Source: SAR324 cluster bacterium
GTDB taxonomy: Bacteria; SAR324; JACQKK01
NCBI GenBank assembly: GCA_022572825.1
Contig: JACZVE010000017.1
Coordinates: 1-16,376 of the forward strand
Length of the DNA: 16,376 bases
Reading direction: 5' to 3'
A program made the translations under genes and the position numbers. The notes beneath the pieces are model-generated. The model was not told the origin of the DNA. It worked only from the letters and a program-made list of their open reading frames with translations, and made no database searches. Shown here one piece after another: positions 7,704 to 14,726 of this stretch. The first letter of the stretch is position 1. The number at the start of each line of letters is the position of its first letter.

Positions 7704-8714
7704 ATGATCTGCGACTCGCTGCCGCGTACGCGCCTGGCCGACCTGCCCACGCCGCTGGAGGAGGCCCCCCGCCTGTCCGATGCCTTGGGCGGCCCGCGCA
7801 TATTCATCAAGCGCGACGACCGCTCCGGTCTGTGCTTCGGCGGCAATAAGCCGCGCATCTTCGAGTACGTGTTCGGCGATGCGCTGCAGCAGGGCTGCGA
7901 CGTGATGATCACGCCGGCCGGCGTGCAGAGCAACCACCTGCGGGAAGTCACCGCCGCGGCCAACAAGCTGGGGGTGAAGTCCGTCATCATCCTCTGTGGT
8001 GGCACGGGTCAGGAGGAGCCGCAGGGCAATCTGCTGCTGTTTCACCTGCTGGGCGCCGAAATCCGTTACTTTGACAAGGACCTGCACGCCTACGACGACC
8101 CGGAACTTTGGGCCTATATCGACTCGGTCAAGGCCGAGTACGAGGCCAGGGGCCACAAGCCCTACATCGTGCACTTCTCCCTGCGCTCGGGCCTGCTGGG
8201 CTCGGCGGCCCACGTCACCGCGGCCGAGGAGTTGGCCGCACAGTTCGCCGAAGCAGGGATCGAGCCGGATTACCTGTACGTCCCCTCCGGATCCGGCGTC
8301 ACCGCCTCCGGATATGTGCTGGGGTTCAAGCACCTCGGCCTGCGCACGCGGGTGATGGGCATCTGCGTGCTGTGGCCGGCGGAGCAGGTGGCGCGGGACG
8401 TCGAGCGCCACGCCAACGAGGTGGCCGAGGAGTTGGGCCTGGCGACCCGCGTCGGCCCGGAGGACTTTTCCGTAACGGACAAATACATCAGCCCAGGCTA
8501 CGGCGTGATGACGCCGGAGGTCAACGAGGCCATCCGCCTGTGGGCTACCCGGGAGGGCATTCTGCTCGACCCCAGTTACAACGGCAAGACCATGGCCGGC
8601 ATAATCGACCAGATTCGCAGCGGTGCCCTGACGAGGGAGCACACCGTCGTGCTGGTGCACACCGGCGGCGTGCCCGCCCTGTTCGCCCAAAACCGGGCGC
8701 TGATCGGCGAGTAA
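7704..8714 (+). CDS. PLP-dependent D-cysteine desulfhydrase / ACC deaminase family enzyme
   Basis: This 336-residue cytosolic fold-type II PLP enzyme carries FIKRDDRSG (34-42) and FGGNKPRIFE (45-54), where Lys49 should bind PLP. QSNHLREV (75-82), the phosphate loop SGSGVTASG (195-203), DPSYNGKTMAGI (289-300) and VHTGGVPALFAQN (318-330) follow. Relatives break D-cysteine to pyruvate, sulfide and ammonia, or open 1-aminocyclopropane-1-carboxylate. The motifs do not separate these, and IFEY instead of the usual KLEF after the Lys region, plus GVTASG in the phosphate loop, suggest a divergent substrate. ATG 7704 has GAGGAA just ahead; an in-frame GTG at 7668 would add 12 unconvincing residues and has no ribosome binding site. 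The gene follows the dioxygenase by 48 bases. Confidence 0.88.
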   Translation: MICDSLPRTRLADLPTPLEEAPRLSDALGGPRIFIKRDDRSGLCFGGNKPRIFEYVFGDALQQGCDVMITPAGVQSNHLREVTAAANKLGVKSVIILCGGTGQEEPQGNLLLFHLLGAEIRYFDKDLHAYDDPELWAYIDSVKAEYEARGHKPYIVHFSLRSGLLGSAAHVTAAEELAAQFAEAGIEPDYLYVPSGSGVTASGYVLGFKHLGLRTRVMGICVLWPAEQVARDVERHANEVAEELGLATRVGPEDFSVTDKYISPGYGVMTPEVNEAIRLWATREGILLDPSYNGKTMAGIIDQIRSGALTREHTVVLVHTGGVPALFAQNRALIGE

Positions 8715-8804
8715 GGCCAGCGGGGCTTACCGCCGCCCGCCCGCGCCCGAATTCACAATAGCGCGAGAAGGGAGCACACGACTCGAATTTCTGCCGCGAA
8801 GCAC

Positions 8805-8813
8805 AAGGGGAGG
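8805..8813 (+). promoter_or_regulatory. Strong ribosome binding site of the alcohol dehydrogenase gene
   Basis: AAGGGGAGG lies seven bases before ATG 8821. It favours that ATG over the directly adjacent TTG at 8818. The 106-base gap before this gene is longer than those upstream, so a separate promoter is possible, though I could not identify one. Confidence 0.7.
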
Positions 8814-8820
8814 TTGTTTG

Positions 8821-9807
8821 ATGGATAGCATGCGTGCCGCTCGATTGGTCGAATTGGGAAATCTGACGTGCGAAGAGGCTCCCGTCCGTCCGCCGGAGGA
8901 AGGGGAGCTACTGGTGCGCACCCAAAGGGCGGCTATTTGTGGGAGCGATCTGCACATCGTCTATTTGGGATCGATGATGTTCCCCATACCGGGACCGCCG
9001 GGATTTCCCGGCCACGAGGGGGTGGGCGACGTGGTGGAAAGCCGGGATGCGGCCTTCCAGCCGGGTGACCTGGTGCTCACCTGCCCTTGGCCCACGGAGA
9101 GCGGGTGCTTTGCGGATTTCCAGACGATCAAAGCGGGCTACTGCCTGAAGCTGCCCGCCTATGACGGACCCATCGAGCACCTGCTGATGGCGCAGCAATT
9201 CGGATCCGTGCTGTACGCATTCCGGCAAAATCCGCTGGACCTGGTCGGTAAAACGGTGATGGTGTTGGGCCAGGGATCGGCGGGAAACTTTTTCGCCTAT
9301 CTGGCCAAGCGGGCCGGCGCGGCCAAGGTGATCGCCTCGGACAAGTCCGAGGCGCGGCTGGCTGCCAGCACCCGTTTCGGGGTGGACGTGGCGGTCAAGG
9401 CGGAGCGGGACAACGTGCTGGACGCCGTGATGGACCACACGGGGGGCGAGGGGGTCGACTTTCTCATCGAGGCCGTGGGCAGCAGCGAGGCGCTGTTGCA
9501 GTCGGTCGATCTGGTGCGGCTGGGCGGAGAGATGCTGCTCTTCGGGCTGCCCGATACGAGCGAGCCCGTGCTGATCAATTATCACGATTTTTTCCGCAAG
9601 CGGCTCAAGGCCTATGCCGTTGTTGGCGCCCAGCACGAACCGAACCTGGTCTCCTTCCGCCATGCCCTCAAGCTGATCGCCGGCCGGGAAATCGACGTGT
9701 CGCGGCTGATCACCCATACGCTGCCCATCGAGCGCATCGACGAGGCCCTCGAGATCGCTCGCGAGCGCAGCGACAACGCGCTGCGGATTTCCATCGATTT
9801 TCCGTAA
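8821..9807 (+). CDS. Zinc-type medium-chain alcohol dehydrogenase
   Basis: This 328-residue NAD(P)-dependent dehydrogenase has the catalytic zinc set C40 (ICGSDLH) and H65-E66 (GHEGVG). The four-cysteine structural zinc lobe is missing: only CPWPTESGCFADF stands where it would be, and the chain is correspondingly short. The Rossmann segment VMVLGQGSAGNFFAYLAKRAG (about 146-166) is followed by VIASDKSEARL. The acidic D174 at the end of the second strand favours NAD(H) over NADP(H), which is an inference. It resembles the threonine/sorbitol dehydrogenase-like branch, with no substrate assignable. It is the last plus-strand gene of the run and converges on the DHH phosphoesterase gene. Confidence 0.9.
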   Translation: MDSMRAARLVELGNLTCEEAPVRPPEEGELLVRTQRAAICGSDLHIVYLGSMMFPIPGPPGFPGHEGVGDVVESRDAAFQPGDLVLTCPWPTESGCFADFQTIKAGYCLKLPAYDGPIEHLLMAQQFGSVLYAFRQNPLDLVGKTVMVLGQGSAGNFFAYLAKRAGAAKVIASDKSEARLAASTRFGVDVAVKAERDNVLDAVMDHTGGEGVDFLIEAVGSSEALLQSVDLVRLGGEMLLFGLPDTSEPVLINYHDFFRKRLKAYAVVGAQHEPNLVSFRHALKLIAGREIDVSRLITHTLPIERIDEALEIARERSDNALRISIDFP

Positions 9808-9836
9808 CTGCGCGGGTCGGCGCACGCGGCGTCGTG

Positions 9837-9858
9837 CGGAATCCCGGGATGGGTTCCG
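9837..9858. terminator. Candidate bidirectional terminator hairpin between convergent genes
   Basis: CGGAA and CCC (9837-9845, one bulged T) pair with GGG and TTCCG (9851-9858) around the loop GGGAT. An alternative perfect 10-bp palindrome, ATCCCGGGAT, lies at 9841-9850. It sits 30 bases after the dehydrogenase stop and 10 before the phosphoesterase stop. There is no T-run on either strand, so the terminator role rests on location. Confidence 0.3.
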
Positions 9859-9867
9859 TTCCCTCCC

Positions 9868-10839
9868 TCAGTTTGCGAATGCCTCCCTAAACGCCGCCAG
9901 GAACCGCGGCAGGCAGCCGGGCGCGAGGCGGTTGATCCCCGCGGCGGCGGCCCTTCCTCCACCCGACGGGAAGCGCCGGGCCAGCGCATCGGCGCCGTAG
10001 GGCCGTTCCAGGGGCGCGCGCACGCTCACGCGCAGGGTGCCGTCCCGGTTTGCCACGCCGACGGCGCTGGCGCGGCGGACATGGGCGTTGGCCAGCCGGT
10101 TGGCGTACGTGCCCTGCACCCGGCGTGCCCAAGGCTCGGCGGGGAACAGCACCACAACGCCTTCGGGCGCGTCCAGCGCGGGCGCGTGTCCCTCTGCACT
10201 GGCCAGGTCCTCGGCAAGGCCGCGGCGCAGCAGCGCCATCTCGGGCGCGGCGCGCAGGAACGCCAGCGGATCGGCGAAGGGGTGCAATGCCCGGTACAGC
10301 GCGGCCGGATGCAGGTGCAGGTCCGTAACGTCCTCCCCATAAGCATTGTAGTTAATCAGTTCTCCCAGCTCTTTGAGCGCCTCCAGCGTCTGTGGCGGCA
10401 GCGCGAGCGAGGCAGCGGCCTCGCGGGCCGGCCCGTCCAGGTTGTCTCCGAAGGCACCCGTCACCGCCCAGGCCCGCGCCGCGCCGTTCAGGTAGCGATC
10501 CATCAACAAGCTGGTGCAAATGCGCGGGGAGGTATCGAGGTGGGTTTCCAGCGCGGGATGATCCGGAACGTCACCGGGGTGGTGATGGTCGAAGTAGCGG
10601 ATCGTGCAGCCGCGTTCCAGCAGGCGCAACACGGCCGCGCGGTTCTCACCGAAGGCCACGTCCAGCACGGTCACACGCGCGCCGGGCGGCGCATCGGCGG
10701 TTTCCACCAGCCGGATGTGGCGCTTGACCCCGGTTACCAGCGTAGACTGAACAGGCTCGCACAGGCGAAGTTGTTGCAGGGCGCAGATGCCGTCCGCATC
10801 CCCGTTGAACACGTCGAAGTGTTGCCGTGAACACGCCAA
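9868..10839 (-). CDS. DHH/DHHA1-family phosphoesterase
   Basis: This 323-residue cytosolic Mn-dependent phosphoesterase has FDVFNGDADGICAL (8-21) as DHH motif I, a later Asp in VTVLDVAF (56-63), and DHHHPG (84-89) as the name-giving motif. GAFGDN follows near 130, and the DHHA1 glycine motif appears as SGGGRAAAAGIN near the C-terminus. Relatives include RecJ, oligoribonuclease NrnA, cyclic-dinucleotide hydrolases and pyrophosphatases. This shorter form, with VFNGDADG rather than GHxxPDxDA, is usually annotated only as DHH phosphoesterase, and I cannot name the substrate. The only start before motif I is TTG 10839: the frame is closed by TGA seven codons upstream and has no ATG. A GAGGA lies very close to it (about one base), which is unusually tight. 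The FAH-like gene lies 171 bases upstream on the same strand. Confidence 0.88.
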   Translation of the reverse strand: MACSRQHFDVFNGDADGICALQQLRLCEPVQSTLVTGVKRHIRLVETADAPPGARVTVLDVAFGENRAAVLRLLERGCTIRYFDHHHPGDVPDHPALETHLDTSPRICTSLLMDRYLNGAARAWAVTGAFGDNLDGPAREAAASLALPPQTLEALKELGELINYNAYGEDVTDLHLHPAALYRALHPFADPLAFLRAAPEMALLRRGLAEDLASAEGHAPALDAPEGVVVLFPAEPWARRVQGTYANRLANAHVRRASAVGVANRDGTLRVSVRAPLERPYGADALARRFPSGGGRAAAAGINRLAPGCLPRFLAAFREAFAN

Positions 10840-11010
10840 ATCCTCACGCCCCCTACGTCAATCCTCTGTCACTCTTTGCTTCCCATAGCGTACGGTTTCG
10901 GACCTGACGCCCCGTGAAACGCTCGCCAGCTCGCGTTTCTCCCTCGCCAATTCGCACTTCCCCCCTTCCATTTCACGGAAAGGGGAGCCGCCCGCCGCGC
11001 AGCGATGCGC
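10840..11010 (-). other. Spacer with nested inverted repeats between the FAH-like and DHH genes
   Basis: Two hairpins lie downstream of the FAH-like stop. CCCCTTCC (10962-10969) pairs with GGAAAGGGG (10977-10985, one bulge). GAAACGC (10916-10922) pairs with GCGTTTC (10933-10939). In addition CCGTGAAA (10912-10919) pairs with TTTCACGG (10971-10978), so the two halves could refold into one alternative long-range stem. A 37-codon minus-strand frame (ATG 10971, TGA 10858) spans this structure, but it has no ribosome binding site and I do not call it as a gene. Confidence 0.4.
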
Positions 11011-12147
11011 CTACCCCGCGCCTCGTGCGGAGTCGCGGGAATCTTGGCCCAGCTCGAGCCGATGGTAGTCCAGGTTGCCGGGGCTTGCGGCATCGACCAG
11101 CTGCGCGCCATGGCTGAAAGTCCCCAGGCGCTCCGAGCGAATCTCGACGCGCCAATTCGGCCGGATGAACTTGGCCTCGTTGCCCGGAACGATGTTGGTG
11201 CCGGTGAGAAAGAGCTCACCCGGATACAGCGGGTTGTGGGAGGCGGCCTGCCGCACCAGGTCCTTGATGGGCATGCCGATCAGGGAGGAATCGGCCTCGG
11301 CCTGGAAGAGCGAACGGCCGCGGTCGTCCCAGATCTGCACGGAGAAGGTGATGGCCGGGTTGTCCTGCTCGTCGGAGAGCCACAGCCAGGGGCCGATGCC
11401 CGTGCACGAAACGAAGTACTTGGCCTGATACAGGTAGAGGATGGACTCGTTCTCGATCTGGTTGCCCGAGACGTCGTTGGCCAGGGTGTAGCCGAGGATG
11501 CGCCCGTCGGAGTACGACACGGCGGCCAGCTCCGGCTCTATGCCGGCCAGCACCTGCTCGCGCGGCTTGGCGGCCCCACTGGCATCGACGCTGTTGGTGA
11601 GGTCGCTGCGCAGCCCCATGCTGCCGTGGGGACCGTAAAAATGGCTGAGCCGGGTGCCCTTGATGAACACCTCACAGCGCTCCCGGCGGTGGCGCAGGCT
11701 CTTGTAGACGTACTGATAATCCTCCTTGCGCCCTTCCGCCTCACGCTCCAGGGCCGAATTGGCGTAGGTCACCCCGAAGGCTTGCGCGCGCAGCGGCAGG
11801 ATGCACGCCAACAGATGCGCGCGGTTGGGGGCCGGCGCGACGTTCAGTGCCCCCTCGTCCAGAGGATCGCCCGCGGCCACGGCCGCCTCCCAGGCCCCTG
11901 CCAGCAGGGCGGGCAGCGTGGTGCCCAGCTTTTCCGCTTCCATCACCGCCTGCACGGATGGAAAGGGCGCGGCCTCCAGCAGCAGCCCCAGTGCGGTGCT
12001 GCCAAACATCCTTTCCAACACCTGGCCGCGCAGGGACGGATAGGGCAGGTGGGGGGTCAGATCGAACACGGCGCCCTCGCCCTTGCCGATCAGGTGCACG
12101 CGCCGCGTCTCCGGGTTCCAGTACTGACCGAGATATTCCAAGCGCAT
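11011..12147 (-). CDS. Fumarylacetoacetate hydrolase-fold family protein (divergent)
   Basis: This 378-residue protein has the FAH-fold catalytic region in its C-terminal half. GIEPELAAV (202-210) supplies the paired metal-ligand glutamates E204 and E206. GYTLANDVSGNQIE (219-232) supplies D225, and YQAKYFVSCTGIGPW (240-254) the conserved Lys region. LIGMPIKDLV and LYPGELFLTGTNIVPG follow. The family covers C-C hydrolases, decarboxylases, isomerases and sugar-acid dehydratases acting on 2-keto acids with Mg or Mn. The first ~120 residues I do not recognise. It resembles, loosely, the sugar-acid (GguC/AraD1-like) branch more than catechol-pathway hydrolases. ATG 12147 is chosen because GGAGG precedes it by four bases; an upstream in-frame start would add 16 basic residues. 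It lies between dsbD upstream and the DHH gene downstream, all on the same strand. Confidence 0.82.
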   Translation of the reverse strand: MRLEYLGQYWNPETRRVHLIGKGEGAVFDLTPHLPYPSLRGQVLERMFGSTALGLLLEAAPFPSVQAVMEAEKLGTTLPALLAGAWEAAVAAGDPLDEGALNVAPAPNRAHLLACILPLRAQAFGVTYANSALEREAEGRKEDYQYVYKSLRHRRERCEVFIKGTRLSHFYGPHGSMGLRSDLTNSVDASGAAKPREQVLAGIEPELAAVSYSDGRILGYTLANDVSGNQIENESILYLYQAKYFVSCTGIGPWLWLSDEQDNPAITFSVQIWDDRGRSLFQAEADSSLIGMPIKDLVRQAASHNPLYPGELFLTGTNIVPGNEAKFIRPNWRVEIRSERLGTFSHGAQLVDAASPGNLDYHRLELGQDSRDSARGAG

Positions 12148-12151
12148 TGCG

Positions 12152-12156
12152 CCTCC
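12152..12156 (-). promoter_or_regulatory. Ribosome binding site of the FAH-like gene
   Basis: On the minus strand GGAGG precedes the ATG at 12147 by four bases. It decides that start against an in-frame upstream codon at 12195. Confidence 0.75.
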
Positions 12157-12271
12157 GAAAACGGAACGTCGCTCACGCCGCAAGCGGGCTGCCACAGGCG
12201 CGGCCCGAACCCCACACTAGCGGAGAACGCGGGAAGCGGCAATCGCATGCCGGCATCCTCACTCGCTGCGA

Positions 12272-12301
12272 AAGCCCCTCCCCGTGCACGGGGAGGGGCT
12301 T
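12272..12301. repeat. Perfect 30-bp palindrome with G-rich tail
   Basis: AAGCCCCTCCCC, the centre GTGCAC, and GGGGAGGGGCTT form a perfect dyad centred between 12286 and 12287. A tail GGGGTGGGG follows (12302-12310). It lies 14 bases after the dsbD stop and 124 before the FAH-like start. The form, a long GC stem followed by a G-rich copy of one arm, is that of dispersed palindromic (REP/BIME-like) repeats common in GC-rich proteobacteria. On the transcript it would make a strong hairpin after dsbD, but there is no U-tract. Confidence 0.75.
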
Positions 12302-12315
12302 GGGGTGGGGTTCGC

Positions 12316-14331
12316 CTATCGCCCTGCCGCTATCGCCTGGCGCTGGCCCTGGGCGAGGAATTTCAGGAACTCCGGTGGCGTGGGCACGATGCCGGCGTGC
12401 TTGGCCAGCACGGCGTTATCGGGGGAGAGAATCACATAATAGGGCAGGGCGAGGGTGCGGAAGCGTTCCACCTGCAAAGTCTGATTTGCCTCCGCGTGCG
12501 GGCCGCCGTCGGTGAAGAGCTGCACCAGCACAAACTCGTCGCGGAAGGTCTCGAAGACCTCTCTGGCGGCGAAGATCTTCTTTTCCATCCAGCGGCAGTT
12601 GACGCAGGTGTAGCCGGTGAAGTCGATGAATATCGGCTTGCCGGTGGTGGCGGCTCGCGCCAGCCCTGCTTCCAGGGAGGGCAACCAGGGCAGCGCGTGC
12701 ACGGACTGAGGTTCCACATAGTCCACGCCACTGGCGGCCATGGAGGCCGTGATGCCCTCGCCGAGCGCCGGCGGCAGGTAGGATTCGGTGTAGCTGTCCA
12801 GCTCGCGGCCCGTCAGCCCTGTCGCCAGGTATAAGGCCACGGCCACGAAGGCGCCTGCGGCGGCCAGGCGGACCACGCCTCGCTTGCGCACAGCCATCCC
12901 CGGCCAAGGCACGAGCCCCAGCAGGGTCAGGGCGATCAGCGCGGCCAGTGCGGCCCACAGGCTCAACAGGACGCCACGGTCGAACAGCCCCCACTGCCAG
13001 ATCAGGTCCGCGTTGCTGACGAACTTGAGCGCGGCAATCAGCTCCAGCAGGCCCAGCACCACTTTGAGCTGCACCAACCAGTTGCCGCTGCGCCCCCGCA
13101 GATTGACCACAAATCTCGGGAACAACGCCAGCAGAAAGAAAGGGGTGGCGAATACAGTGGAAAAGGCAAGCATGCCCACCAGCGGCCAGAACACCTCCCC
13201 TTGGGCAGCCGCCACGAGCAGGGTGCCGACGAATGGCATGGTGCAGGTGAACGAGGTCGCAGTGAAGGCCACCCCCATCAGCAGCACGCCCGCCGGCCCC
13301 TTGATGTCGTAGGACATGCGATTGACCCGCTGCACCAGGCCCCCGGGCAGGGAGAAGTCCAGCAGGCCCATCAGTCCGAAGGCGAACAGCGCGAAGAATG
13401 CCGCCACCGCCAGATTCACCCAGGGACTGGTGGCGAACTGGCTCACGCCGGTCGCGCCCAGCAGGAACGTCAGCGCCAGCCCGGTGATGGTGTAGGTAAG
13501 GGCGATCCCGGCGGCAAAGAGCAGGGCCAGTCTGAACACGCTTCCCATACCGCGCGAGCTGGCGCCGGTGAAGAACGACACGGTGACGGGGATCATGGGA
13601 AATACGCAAGGGGTCAACAGGGCCAGCAGACCAAAGCCCGCCGCCAGCAGCAGGAAACCCGTCAGACCGCCCGCAAGCGCGCTTTCCAGGGAATCGGCAT
13701 CGATGCGGAAGTTCCCCGCCTCGTCCAAGTAATCGATGGTGCGCTGCATGTAGGCGAAGGCGGGCCGCACGGGGCCCTCCTCGATTGTCAGCGCGGCGGC
13801 CAGGTTTTCGGTACGCGGCGGTGTGCAAATGGAATTATTGCAGACCTGATAGCGCAGCGCGCCCGTCAGGGACACCTGGCCCGGCCGATAGCCCTGGGGA
13901 ACCTGCAAATTCTGATAAAAGCGGGCCGCGCCGGGGTGAAAGGCGAGGGGGATACCGAACACCTCGTCCTTCTTCAGCACCGGGTTGGTCTCGTAAACCG
14001 GGCCGTGAACCTTCAGGCCGCCTGCCTGCACCTGCAACCTGGTTGGGGGCGGAGCGAACTCGTCGTCCTGGGGTATCAGCGAATAGGTGTACCAGCCCTC
14101 CGCGATCCTGGCGGTGACGATGAGGCGCACGTGCTCGTCTGGCCGGGCGGTAGCGGGCTCCAGCCGGGCGTCGAAGGTCGCCAGAACGGCCGGTATTTCC
14201 TCCTCGTCGTCGAAAAACCGGGCCTGTCCGTGCGCGGTGGCCGCCAAAAGCACTACCAGCAGCAGCAGACCCCACAGTGCCTTACGCGGGGCATGACTCA
14301 GGCGCTTTGTGTTGGGCAGGCAGTGCAACAA
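12316..14331 (-). CDS. dsbD: Thiol:disulfide interchange protein DsbD
   Basis: This inner-membrane protein carries reducing power from cytoplasmic thioredoxin to periplasmic Dsb proteins and cytochrome c maturation. All three modules and all three Cys pairs are present (numbered from ATG 14400). A signal segment (41-58, ending ATAHGQA) leads to an N-terminal periplasmic domain with CNNSIC (187/192). A multi-helix membrane domain carries LTPCVFPMIPV (C265) and SFTCTMPFVG (C386). The C-terminal thioredoxin-like domain has GYTCVNCRWME (C599/C602). The start is uncertain. ATG 14400 gives a 694-residue protein with a 40-residue n-region and no ribosome binding site. TTG 14331 has GAGGA four bases upstream and gives a normal signal peptide and 671 residues, so I prefer it. 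cheY lies upstream on the same strand. Confidence 0.93.
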   Translation of the reverse strand: MLHCLPNTKRLSHAPRKALWGLLLLVVLLAATAHGQARFFDDEEEIPAVLATFDARLEPATARPDEHVRLIVTARIAEGWYTYSLIPQDDEFAPPPTRLQVQAGGLKVHGPVYETNPVLKKDEVFGIPLAFHPGAARFYQNLQVPQGYRPGQVSLTGALRYQVCNNSICTPPRTENLAAALTIEEGPVRPAFAYMQRTIDYLDEAGNFRIDADSLESALAGGLTGFLLLAAGFGLLALLTPCVFPMIPVTVSFFTGASSRGMGSVFRLALLFAAGIALTYTITGLALTFLLGATGVSQFATSPWVNLAVAAFFALFAFGLMGLLDFSLPGGLVQRVNRMSYDIKGPAGVLLMGVAFTATSFTCTMPFVGTLLVAAAQGEVFWPLVGMLAFSTVFATPFFLLALFPRFVVNLRGRSGNWLVQLKVVLGLLELIAALKFVSNADLIWQWGLFDRGVLLSLWAALAALIALTLLGLVPWPGMAVRKRGVVRLAAAGAFVAVALYLATGLTGRELDSYTESYLPPALGEGITASMAASGVDYVEPQSVHALPWLPSLEAGLARAATTGKPIFIDFTGYTCVNCRWMEKKIFAAREVFETFRDEFVLVQLFTDGGPHAEANQTLQVERFRTLALPYYVILSPDNAVLAKHAGIVPTPPEFLKFLAQGQRQAIAAGR

Positions 14332-14335
14332 TTTG

Positions 14336-14340
14336 TCCTC
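14336..14340 (-). promoter_or_regulatory. Ribosome binding site supporting a TTG start for dsbD
   Basis: On the minus strand GAGGA is followed by four bases and TTG at 14331. The upstream ATG at 14400 has no comparable site, which is why the shorter protein is preferred. Confidence 0.45.
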
Positions 14341-14400
14341 ATTCGAATAGGGCAGAGTGGACGGGCCGGGTCGGGCCTGCCGCCGATGGTACGCGCTCAT

Positions 14401-14726
14401 GGCGCGCCCAGGAATCGTCTTTATATTACCACGGAATCCCGATTCATTCGGTGAATATGTTTACGATCCTCCGGGGTTGGAATCGGCTCAATTGCGATCG
14501 GGTCAGTTGGAATGGGCGCGATTGAAACGAGCGGCAATGGAACCGGGGAGTTGCAACCGGAAGGGCCGCCCGCGCCGCCCGGGTGGAGTTCGTCCCACGG
14601 ATCGCCCATGGCATTGCGCCGCGAGGAGTCCGGGCCTGCACACCACGGGAAGTTATGCACAGCACGGCGATGAGTCTGTCAGGAGCCGCCGGCCCCGACG
14701 CTTTCCCTGCCGCGGTGTGCGACAGC
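14401..14726. other. Intergenic region between cheY and dsbD
   Basis: The stretch of about 330 bases has no convincing gene. Nearest dsbD, the minus strand reads TAATATAAAG (about 14421-14430), a possible -10 element without a good -35. Just upstream is a cluster of GAAT/ATTC inverted pairs (14432-14456), for example GAATC-GG-GATTC, which could be a regulator site. Further on is the 15-bp tandem repeat array, listed separately. The remainder (14565-14726) is GC-rich with only weak dyads. No T-tailed terminator follows cheY. Confidence 0.4.
14476..14564. repeat. Degenerate 15-bp tandem repeat, six units
   Basis: Reading the plus strand in 15-base steps gives GTTGGAATCGGCTCA, ATTGCGATCGGGTCA, GTTGGAATGGGCGCG, ATTGAAACGAGCGGC, AATGGAACCGGGGA (one base shorter) and GTTGCAACCGGAAGG. 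The shared core is roughly RTTGSAAYCGG. Alternate units are closer to each other (GTTGGAAT at 14476 and 14506), suggesting a 30-bp higher-order unit. Translated on the minus strand the array gives five-residue periodic strings (PIPTD, PIAIE, PIPTP), but no credible gene start precedes them. The function is unknown; the array may be protein-binding iterated sites or decayed repeat DNA. Confidence 0.6.

Noticed and set aside
6378..8690. Very long minus-strand open frame (770 codons) opposite the MFS, dioxygenase and PLP genes
   Set aside because: It is fully antisense to three genes with clear family motifs, its translation is rich in His, Gln, Arg and Gly with no recognisable domain, and long antisense frames are expected at this GC content.
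10858..10971. 37-codon minus-strand frame between the FAH-like and DHH genes
   Set aside because: It looks mildly protein-like but has no ribosome binding site and coincides with inverted repeats, so I would not call it a gene.
11005..12834. 609-codon plus-strand open frame opposite the FAH-like gene and the dsbD 3' end
   Set aside because: It is antisense to two real genes, runs through the 30-bp palindrome, and shows no domain or ribosome binding site.
14421..14660. Minus-strand frame with five-residue periodic repeats resembling a repeat protein
   Set aside because: The periodicity follows directly from the 15-bp DNA repeat; the rest of the frame is not protein-like and lacks start signals.
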